From NCBI GenBank assembly GCA_012932295.1, contig JAAONU010000106.1, forward strand, positions 1 to 64,000: a stretch of 64,000 nt of DNA, in the 5' to 3' direction. This stretch comes from Cyclina sinensis (lineage: Eukaryota; Mollusca; Bivalvia; Venerida; Veneridae). Below are positions 38,711 to 48,735 of this stretch, piece after piece. Numbering within the stretch: position 1 is the stretch's first letter; every line of letters starts with the position of its first letter. A model generated the notes under the pieces. The model ran no database searches and was not told the DNA's origin. It saw nothing but the letters and a program-made list of their open reading frames with translations. The position numbers and the translations under genes were made by a program.

Positions 38711-38846
38711 TTTTTCTTAAAGTCCCAAACCAGCGCTGCAAACGTTTCCTCTTTTTTTCTCCTTCTGAAATTCGTAACTGGAGGTTGTTTGTAGATCGGC
38801 TCATTATCAATAACTTCAGTTTGATTGATGCTGACAATAATCCAGG
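38711..38846 (-). pseudogene. Tandem duplicate of the B4GALT last exon (partial)
   Basis: On the minus strand this encodes IVSINQTEVIDNEPIYKQPP, nearly the same as gene C's last exon (ILVRVNQTEVIDNEPIYKQP), then diverges by frameshift in an A-rich run. Flanking sequence ('ataaataataaaattc', 'tttaactgatttgatatga') is also duplicated, giving a period of about 274 bases (38576 and 38850). It lies just downstream of gene C, lacks the first part of the exon, and is not needed by the gene. Confidence 0.8.
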
Positions 38847-38969
38847 ATATAAATAATAAAATTCTAATTTAACTGATTTGATATGACAAAGGATAAATAA
38901 AGTCAGTCAAATTTAAATCCGTACAATGTCTATCAATAAAATATTTTTCTATATTACTTTTCATATGAT

Positions 38970-41900
38970 TTATGTAGCGTCCGTTTTTCTTAAAGCCCTA
39001 AACCAGCGCTGTAAACGTTTTTTAATTTTTTGTTCCTCACTGAATTTCATTATTGGAGGTTGTTTGTATATCGGCTCGTTATCAATGACTTCAGTTTGAT
39101 TGACTCTGACAAGAATCCAGGTGAACAAACGCTTCAATTCCACTTTTACCACGTGACTTTTCAAGTTGTTCAATCCATCTGTTTTGTACCTAGCTTCTAT
39201 TGTTTCAAGAAGTAGATATCTGTAAAATATACAAATCTGAAATCAGGTAAAACTTTGTCAAATCCTGGAACTGCTTATAACTACAGAAATATTAAATAAA
39301 TTAACAGTGAAAACTATGCAATATTCTAGCAGCAATCATCTATGCAAGAACGGATATCTATACGTAATAATTTAAATGTGTAGGTACATACATTTTTTCC
39401 CCAATGTTGCTTATTGTAATATTTCTTAAAGAATTTTTCTACAATTTTGAAACATTAAATACACATTTTTGACGTAACAAAATATTGAAACTGAGATTAA
39501 ACTTAATCTAAAATAATTCAAATATAACTCCATTTTCTTAGCTCTTAAAGATATACTATGCCAATTTTTGCATAAAATACTTATATTGCAGAAATTAATT
39601 GAAATCTAGTAAATTCTTACTGAATATGTCTAATTAGGCTAATAGAATGCATACACTATGTATGGGAAGCTGCATTCCATATAACAGGTTAATTTATGTG
39701 GTGCTTTCTTAAAAAAACTGCCAGTTTTTTTTAATGACACTATGTATCTAAATAGTGTTTACCTAAAATGTGTAAAGTTTTAAAAGTAACACATCTACTC
39801 TGTATGTTCTCAAACATGTTTATATTATATTAACACAGAGACTGTGTAGTTGGTGAGGTAGTAATCTGTATCTGAAATTTGAGCATAGTATTTTTTTAAA
39901 TAATGAGTGGACGAATTGCCGCTTTTTGAATAAATTTTACGCGGCGCTCACTGCTTCATATCTTGTCTTTTTCTTTGCATGAGTTCTTTATTCAAAACCA
40001 AGGTCTTTTGGCTACTCTATGTTATTTTTTTTTGTTCCTTTCTTTTCTTCTGTATGTTGTTTGGGCTCTTGTTACATCAAAACTATGTATAAAGACCGAA
40101 ACATAAAGATAAATATAACACTGACAAAAATATATATGGCAAGACATCAAAAATTTAGACAATGAATTTAAAAATATGTACTTTAAACGTGAAAGGCATT
40201 TCATCCAGAGAGAAACGAGTCAATGTTTTTGAATATTTGAGAATGAGAAAATATGAAATTATAAAAGGTCGTATTCAAATTCTAAAATTAGACAGAAATG
40301 AAGAAAGTTACGCTATAATAAACATGTATTGTCTTAACAAAGATGACCCAGAATTTTTTAAAATACTTGAGGAAACAATTATTGACAGCAATAGCGAAAC
40401 AACAATAGTTGCAGGGGATTTTAATGTAGTTTTAAATTCTGCTATAGACAAACTAAACGGACGGTCAGACACAAACAAGCAAAATTCCATAAGACTAAAC
40501 AGTATAATGTATAAAAATGAACTTTATGACATATGGCGAATAACAAACCCTTCCAAACGAAGCTATACATGACATTCTAACTCAAACCCTATACTAGTTT
40601 GTAGACTAGACTACTTTCTACTATCTCAAAATATAATAAATAAACTGACCGGACGCTCAATTTTACCAAGTTACAGATCGGACCATTCAATTGTTGAGAT
40701 AACAGTTGATATTAATAAGCAAAAGAAGGGACCGGTTTTTTCAAATTAAATAACAGTATTATCTTGGACGCTGAATACCAAGAAATAATTTCAAAAAAGT
40801 ATCCACGAAACTGCTGAAATTAACAAAAATGCTAACCCAAACATTCTTTGGGAAGTTATTAAAGGAAACATTAGAAATGAATCAATTAGTTTTCATTATT
40901 AGTTAAATAAACTATTAGATGAAAAAAATAAAGGTATTTTATTAAGAGCCAAAGCCGACTGGATTGAAGGGGCAGAACGCAATATAAAATATTTCTCTTA
41001 CCTTGAGAAAAAACGTGCAAGTGAAAAGGTAATTCATATATTAGAGGAAAATGGTTCCAATATTTCTGATAAGATAGAAATAATAAACAAAATTTACAAT
41101 TTCTATCAAAAATTATATACAAAAGAGAATGATTTAGAAGATGATTTTAATTTTTTTCCAGAAGAACATAAAACCTTAACAAAAGATAAAAACAATCTTG
41201 CGAAGGTATCTTAACTGAATACGAATGTGCTATAGCTTTAGAAGAAATGAAAAACTCCAAAAGTTCAGGTTCGGATGGGTTGACCGCTGACTTTTATAAA
41301 GTATTCTGGATAGATATTAAAACTTTTCTAATAAATTCATTTTACTACTCGTATAAACACAAAGAACTAACGGAACTACAACAACAAAGTATAATATCAC
41401 TATAGCAAACAGTGAGAAAAAGGTAATCAACTATATAATAAGTAAAGACCAAACAGGATTTATAAAGGGTCGATATATCGGGGAAAATGTTAGAATTTTG
41501 TATGATGTCATAGAATATATCATATCAATGAACAAGGCTTAATTTTTTTCTCAGATTTTCAAAAAGCCTTTGACAGCATTGACCATTAATATATATTAAA
41601 TGTTTGAAATACTTCAACTTTGGATATTCTTTTATACAATGGATACAACTTTCTTACTCTGACGCAAAAAGATGTATTAATAATAATGGTTATTTTTGAG
41701 AATTTTTCAAAATCGAGAAAGGTGTAAGACAAGGCTACCCGCTCTCTCCCTATCTATTCATCATAGGAATTGAAGTACTATCCCAATATATTAACAATAA
41801 TAAAAACATACAAGGTATAAAGATTTTAGATATTGAAGTAAAACAAACACTCTCCGCTGACGACGTGAGTTTCTTTCTAGTTGGAAACGAAAATAGTTTT

Positions 41901-44900
41901 CAGAATCTTATTTCAACATTAGACAGGTTTAGCAAAAGATCAGGTTTAAAATTAAATAACTCTAAATGTTCAGTACTACAAATAGGATCTTTACGAAACA
42001 GCAATGTCACATATTGTAAAACAAAAACTTTTAATGGCTATCTGATATGGCTACAGCATTAGGAATACACTTTACAAATGATCCCGCTAAGATAAACTAA
42101 CTTAATATTGATCCAAAAATAGATGAATTTCAACATACTGTTTACAAATGGAGAAAATGGAAACATACTCTTACTGGAAAAATAACAGTTCTGAAAACAT
42201 TTGCGTTCCCAAAATTGGTTTACCCATTCACAGTCTTAACAAAGCCTCCAGCTAATAGAATGAAAAAAATAGAAGACATTATGTTTGATTTTTTATGGGA
42301 CTCTAAACCTGACAAAATATCAAGAAATAAAATTATACAGTCATATGAGGAAGGAGGAATGAAAATGATAGATATTCATAGTTTCCTAAACGCCGTAAAA
42401 TCAAGCTGGGTTAAGAGAATGATAAGTGGAAATACCGCCTTGTTGAATAAAATATACAAAACCGAGATAAGTAAATATGGTGAATGCAATATATTCAAAT
42501 ATAATACAAATTAAAAAAATGCAGCAAAATTAAAATTACAATTCTGTTTCCTCAGAGATATCGTAACATCGTGGTGTTCAATTAACTTTAATAATAACGT
42601 TGTGAACCTATCAAAAGAAATATTATGGAACAACTCAAATATAAAAACGAAAAAGAACGAGAAGTTTATGTATGAAACACTGGCTAGATTCAGGTATATT
42701 ATCCATAGAACATATATTCGACTAAAGAACAAAAAACTTTTTAAAGTTTGAACAATTTCGAAATATTTACGATGTTCCTGTTGGAGATTTTCTAAAATAT
42801 ATGTCCCTAATATTATCAATCAGACAGGACTGGATACAAATTAATGCAAACGAAAATATAAATGCATCAACAGAAAGTCAATTTCTAATCGATAAAGTGA
42901 AAACATCTGTCAGGGTAAATAAGATGTTATATAAAAAACAGATTAAAGTGAAAAACAATAATAAGTCAAAAATAAAAGAAAAATTGGAAACCGAAATTAA
43001 GGAAAATAATGACGAACACATTAAGTGGAATTCGGTTTTTACTTCACCGTTCAAATGTACAATTGATACAAAACTAAGAGAATACCAATACAAATACTTA
43101 ATGAAAATGACTCCAAATAATGAAAACTTGTATAAATGTAAACTAGTAAACTCTAGGTGATGTGATTTCTGTGCAATGGCACCAGACACTTATAAACATC
43201 TTTTTGGGAATGTTTAATAGTTCAAAAGTTTTGGACTGATTTGAACTTATTTCTTGCTAATAAAGGAATCAAGATCAACAATTTAAACTACAGAACCATC
43301 TCATTAGGCATCGAAACAGAGAAAGATTTTAAGAAAAGAAACATTGCTAATTATATAATAATTCTAGGAAAATATTTTATTTCTAAATGTAAATATAGTA
43401 CAACAAACCAAGATATTAGCAACTTCCAGAGGGATTTAACACAAAGAATAGAAATAGAAAGGATCATAGCCAGAGTAAAATATAAGATAGAAGTCTTTAA
43501 AAATAAATGGTCAATATTTTTATAATTCTGTTTAACATATCAGAGCTCACACAACTCCTTTCCCCTTTTTCCTTCTTTCTTCCTCCCCCTTTCTATCTAC
43601 AAAAAATATTTAAGTGCAGGTAAAAAAAAAAATATTGTTTAAACATTTTTGTGGAGAAGGATTTTGTATTTGCTTTGTTACTATTGTTCATATTTTTTGT
43701 ATGTAGTTGGTTAGACAATAGTATCATTTTACATATCATCTTGTATTTGCACTTTGATAAATAAAAATGGAAAAACGAAAAAAAAAATTCCTGCAAATTT
43801 CATTCTTTTCAAACTAATATGTCAGAAGTTCTTAAACACTTAATATTATCGTCATTCGGCCGTGTAAAACTGTAACTTTTATCTTTTTTTTCAATACCTC
43901 AGACTCCATTTTCAGTTTAAGAGTTTTTAAGCTTCTAATCTTTAAACTGATTTAAATATTTTACTACATTTTATTTTCGTTACAGAATTAACGAAAAGAA
44001 AATCACAGGGAGTTTCGGAAGGAACCTTTTACTTATTTATTTATAACAGTGCAAATTATACAAGGAAACCAAATGCTAGAAGAAGTACAACAAAATACAT
44101 TCAAGTTTCGCATATATGATTTTAACAACTCTTTTTATTTAAAGGTATTTTTTACTAAAACTCCATAAATGCCAAGCTTCCGAGTTTGAAATATCATTGT
44201 TCTTTTTACAGATAAAATGGTCTCACAGTGATGGAATGATATAACATTAACTGTCTGCCTCAGTTGTTGTTCATAGGTAAAATGTTGTTGAAGGTACTAA
44301 AGTCTCGTCTTTTACAATATTATTGAAAATACCTGTGCTGATTTTTCTCCGCCTTTTGATGACTGAGTGCTTTGTATCGAGCAATGTGTTGAGGCGGTCT
44401 CGTGATGTTTAGTGCACTAAGCTTGATCCTGTAAGTAAAGAAACAAAGGTAAAATTTATAATATTTACAATTGTTGCTAGTTAAAAAAACAACAAATGTT
44501 GACAATGCTTTTGACAATGACACCATACATCCGTCTTGTAAATAAAACAGTGTATAATGTTAAATAAGGCAAAATCTTAAGTAAAAAAATATGCGAACGC
44601 ATATTTTAGAAGCCATCAATCCTACCTTGCAAACTTATCGTCATCTTCACCACCCCATTCAAAATAAAGGTTAGAGAACCCATTCACTTTTCTGAAATGC
44701 TTTGTAGAAAGAGCTGTAACTCCTCCGATGAAAGCCTCATACGGCAATCTAAAAAAAAACAATAAATAACGTGGAGTGAGTGAACTAAAGATAGAAGGTT
44801 TTATTTAAGCATTATTTTATTAGAAATGAACTAGATCGAAGCTGTCAAAACTAAGCCACCAGTTGTCTGATTAGTTTAAATATAAAATGATTTTTTTTCT

Positions 44901-46868
44901 GAAGGTTTGTATTTCTGTTAGGCGCTGTAAGATTAACGTTGTATGTGTTTTTACAGCGAACGTGTAAAACGTTGACCTTAAAATGACATAGATATATAAG
45001 CTCTTTCAGGCTGTACGTTTTTACTTTGTACAAGATGCGTTATCGAGAAAAACGCAGGCAAGTTTGAATTTACCCTTATCATCATCAGCATAATCTGCCT
45101 TCACTCTTATCATCATCAGCATAGTCTGCCTTTACCCTTATCATTATCGGCATAGTCTGCCTTGACCCTTATCATCATCAGCATAATCTGCTATCACTCT
45201 TATCATCATCAGCATAGTCTGTCTTTACCCTTATCATCATCAGCATAATCTGCCTTCACGCTTATCATCATCAGCATAGTGTGCCTTTACCCTTATCATC
45301 ATCAGCATAATCTGCCTTCACTCTTATCATCATCAGCATAGTTTGCCTGTACCCTTATCATCATCAGCATAATTTGCCTGTACCCTTATCATCAGCATAA
45401 TCTGCCTTCACTCTTATCATCATCAGCATAGTCTGCCTTTACCCTTATCATCATCAGCATAGTCTGCCTTTACCCTTATTATCATCAGCATAATCTGCTT
45501 TTACTCTTATCATCATCAGCATAGTCTGCCTTTACCCTTATCATCAACAGCATAGTCTGCCTTCACCCTTATCATCATCTGCATAGTCTGTCTTTACCCT
45601 TATCATTATCAGCATAGTCCGCCTTTACCTTTATCCATGCAGTCTGGCTGTGATTTTAACTATTACTTTTCAAAAAATTTTCAGTTAACGTAACTTTATA
45701 GAATATCGTATGCCCATTTTAAATGACCGAAAAATCTTTTTTTTAAATGGAAGGGTCAGAATTAAATAAAACACAAAATCAGGAGCTTCAATATAATTAT
45801 GTTTCAAAATATATATTTGTCGTTTTACTTAATATGTACTTACCTGTAATGACATTTATCTATAGCAACTGACATGTGAACTGGACTATTCTCACAAGTA
45901 TAAGGGATCCCATCATTTTCTGGTAAAAGGTCCACATCATGGAAAATAAAACAGTCGTAATTACAGACTTCATTTGCATAAAGAAAACCTGTATTCATCA
46001 TCATCGCCCTGTTAAATTGTCCATCTTGTGTCTGAAACGAGATTATTGTATTTGTCTTAAATGTTACATAGAAACAATATAATATTGAAACACATAGAAT
46101 TCTAAAACTTACATTTATGAGGTATTTTAACAACTTTACAATATCACACTGTATAAAAGAGTTACAGCTTCTTTTTTTACACAAAATATAGAACACTTAC
46201 AAAACTTAGCTTGCCATCAAATGATGAAAAGAAACAAACCTGCTCTATAACGAATATCCTGTACTCTAATTGTTTCCTCTGCAAATACGGATGCATGTAT
46301 CTTAGAAATATTTTAAGGTTGTCCTCCCTATTTCTGTACGGAACAATTATAGCGACACGATGTCTGGGTTCACAGTAAATTGGCTTATACCATCCCCCGA
46401 GTTTCACAAACTCTGCATTAGCATACGTTGTAGAATTCAATTTCTTGATGTCTATATCAATGTTGTTTGCTGAAACAGCCACGAAGTAAAGAAATATTTA
46501 TAAGGGATAAAACCTGATTTAAAATCTGATAAAGCCCCCCCCCCACTTTTTTTTTAGAAATTTAGCATATGTAATATTTAAAGGAATATATTTACCAGAC
46601 TAACAGATTTTTAAGAAGTCTAAGTGATAAAGTTATTGCAAGATTCGTTACTGGACCTTTTTATTCTATTGATTAATTCGTTTTACTTACACAGATTATT
46701 TGAAAAAAGCGGGCACATGTGCATTTGTTTGCCTGGTTGTGTCTTGATGGTATCTTTGATATTCCAAACTTCCTTTCTGAATATGTTATTCAAGCCCATG
46801 TTATTCATAAGAACTAAGGCAAATATGGTTGAAACCACAATCATAAAAAATAAAGTTTTCTTTTCCAT
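38970..46868 (-). CDS. Beta-1,4-galactosyltransferase family enzyme, copy C (six exons, 354 aa)
   Basis: Minus-strand exons: 46868-46691, 46469-46240, 46031-45844, 44748-44626, 44428-44333, 39219-38970; total 1065 bases. Exons 2-5 have exactly the same lengths and phases as gene B (230, 188, 123, 96). The start MEKKTLFFMIVVSTIFALVL is a type II signal anchor. Catalytic signatures: VAIIVPYRNRED, FHDVDLLPEND (DVD 168-170), GGVTALS, WGGEDDD, DGLNNLK. The acceptor-side exons are very close to gene B; the last exon differs more, ending in a basic tail KKRLQRWFRALRKTDAT. Phe205-Ile206 replaces Ser-Tyr of gene B just before GGV, and Ala260 again stands where B4GALT1 has the metal ligand Met344; His263 is kept. 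Intron 3 has a diverged 31-bp minisatellite; intron 5 (about 4.9 kb) has a dead LINE in the opposite direction. The frame is intact. Confidence 0.9.
40090..43790 (+). mobile_element. Degraded L1/Tx1-like LINE in intron 5 of gene C
   Basis: From 40162 the frame begins MNLKICTLNVKGISSREKRV, an apurinic endonuclease start, with AGDFNVVLN (near 40412) and a later SDHSIVEI (near 40678). Reverse transcriptase motifs follow across frameshifts: GFIKGRYIGENVRILYDVI (41458), FSDFQKAFDSIDH (41550), GVRQGYPLSPYLFI (41720) and SADDVSFF (41855). Then come KRSGLKLNNSKC and a C-terminal domain with an H/C finger-like stretch near 43190. The 3' end has 'gataaataaaaatggaaaa' followed by an A-rich tail at about 43785. 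Many stops, and a deletion inside the endonuclease (about 40258), make it inactive. ORF1 was not identified. The orientation is opposite to gene C. Confidence 0.8.
45066..45640 (-). repeat. 31-bp minisatellite in intron 3 of gene C
   Basis: About 18 units; on the plus strand CCCTTATCATCATCAGCATA then GTCTGCCTTTA (31 bases; 45121 to 45152). Read in gene orientation the unit is GGGTAAAGGCAGACTATGCT-GATGATGATAA, which shares GGGTAAAGG, CAGACT and CTGATG in the same order with the intron-3 unit of gene B. The units next to exon 3 ('CCAGACTGCATGGATAAAGG' in gene orientation) are intermediate. Confidence 0.9.
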
Positions 46869-47662
46869 TTCCTGTGAAAAAAACTGATTTGTAGATTACA
46901 AGAATTCTGTGTTGTAAAAAAATATATTCGAGTATTCCAGTTTCTACTTGTCACTTCTAGAACATAGTCTGCATACTTGTCCTGTCGCTACGCTCTTTTC
47001 AGTTCCGAAATTGATCACATAATCTGAAATACGTCGTGAAACAGCTGTCTAACTGCATGCATTAAAACATTGATTTCTTAATGGGATGGTTTTGTAAAAT
47101 GTTTCTGCTGTATTAAATCTTTTTTTTTAAATTATTACTTTTGCTTATATACAAGTTTATTTATGCCCTTCATTGTATATGTATGTGTCAACGGTCCTAA
47201 GAGACAGAGACATCTTCGATCAGGTACATGCTTATATTCAAATATAAAATGTTAAGTTATCATTGTATCTAAATACTACTCTACATACTTGTAAAAAGAA
47301 TTATTGCCTTTTCTTTATTTAATGAAACAAAATTGTGTTCTTGGTCCTTGCTTAATCACTTTTGATATTCCGTATATTCTGTAAAAGATAAAATCTCACA
47401 CTTACTCTAGATAGTCTTTAAGGATAGATGAAAAATAGGGATTACCATAAGTAGTAAAATCAACCTATATAGCAAATGATTAAAGACGTTAAGTTATTTA
47501 ATAAAGTTATGCATAAGTGCTTTAAAACATCTATTCTAAATTAAATTCACCATCATGAGTGACAGTATGCCTTTACGTTTACCTTGGCTTAACCTTTACC
47601 TTCATACGGAGCCTCAATATATGTTTAAAACATATTTATTTTTCAATTTTAAATGTACTTAC
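46869..47662. other. Upstream region of gene C
   Basis: No gene. Near 47570-47620 the minus strand reads 'ggtaaaggttaagccaaggt' and 'aaaggcatactgtcac', resembling a few decayed minisatellite units next to the dead exon 3. No promoter motif could be assigned. Confidence 0.4.
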
Positions 47663-47848
47663 TCATTACGCCTTACATCGATAGCAACTGACACCTGAAC
47701 TAGAAAATTCTCACATGTATAAGGGATTCTGTTATTTTCTGGTAAAGGGTCCACGTCATGGAATATAAGTCAGTCGTAATTATAGACTTCATTTGCATGA
47801 ACAAAACTTGTGCTCATCAGCATCGCCATTAAATTGTCCAGCTTGTGT
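47663..47848 (-). pseudogene. B4GALT exon 3 pseudo-exon
   Basis: On the minus strand, after TTTCAG, it reads ACACAAGCTGGACAATTTAA and continues with FHDVDP and IPYTCE-like codons that align with exon 3 of genes B and C. It is 186 instead of 188 bases, is frameshifted near the start (the NRAMMMNTG region) and has a TGA in place of the conserved Cys codon before the DVD motif. A GTAAGT donor is still present. No accompanying exons 1, 2 or 4 were seen, so it is a relic of a further copy placed about 0.8 kb upstream of gene C. Confidence 0.85.
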
Positions 47849-48006
47849 CTGAAACAAGATTATTGTAAATGTTTCAGACGTTAAATATCAGGTATCCTTA
47901 TTATACTGAACCTTGAAAAATTCGAAAGCTTTTAGGCAAGATCACTGGCACTGGACCAACCGTCTAAATTAAGTAAATAAAAATATTTATTTAGCCTATA
48001 TTATGT

Positions 48007-48139
48007 GTCACTAAATAACTGATTTAATAAAGACCCTGTTATTTGTTCGAAGTAAGTTGTATTGGACCCGAGGCCGAAGTTACGACTGTCCCTAGGACAA
48101 ATAACAGGGTCTATATCAATGCCATTATTTAATGACATT
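48007..48139. repeat. Fold-back palindrome 2
   Basis: 'agaccctgttatttgt' (48031-48046) and 'acaaataacagggtct' (48097-48112) are exact complements, and similarity continues outward to 'gtcactaaataa' and 'ttatttaatgac'. The arms are about 45 bases around a loop containing CCGAGGCCGAAG. Confidence 0.8.
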
Positions 48140-48735
48140 TTTTTCATAATAATTCCAGAATTTGCTCGCCCTCCATCATCTGTTGTCTGCTTGTGTTAAT
48201 GAGAAACAAAAGCTGTAAAAACAGCAAATCCGCTTTTAAGATAAATACCGTACTTAAACCGTATACAACATTTTTGGTGGTTACTTCCCATTGCTTAACA
48301 GTATAAAAGTCAATAGAGCAATTTCAAATATTCTTAAAACTCGATGCTTTTACTTGGGGGAAAATGGCTGCCATTTTAAATTGAATTCTATAAAAATGTT
48401 TCAGCCCTGATCTATGAACCAATCAAATTGAGTTACAAGAGGGCCAATATCAATATCACTTTTCTGGCCCGGGGCAGATCAGTGTTATTGATATTATCCC
48501 TGATATTCAGAAAGTCCACGTTTTATAAAGTAAGGCCTCTGGTATGTTACAGGGCGGATAATTAATGGTTATGAAATAAAAAAGGCTTTATATAGACTGT
48601 TGGTCCGGTGCCAGTCTTTATTTAGTATTCTTCTGTGTGGGAACATATATCCTTGCCCTTGTCCGGTCTCAAGAAATGAATTTTAATCGGAATATAGAGT
48701 ATTCAATAGACGTGGGCTTCATTTTATTAATTTGA
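48140..48735. other. No gene; weak inverted repeat
   Basis: 'ccaatatcaatatcactttt' and 'agtgttattgatattatccc' (about 48448-48505) form a weaker fold-back. Otherwise nothing recognised. Confidence 0.45.

Noticed and set aside
45066..45640. CRISPR-like array, because of regular 31-base units
   Set aside because: Units are contiguous without unique spacers and lie in a eukaryotic intron; it is a minisatellite.
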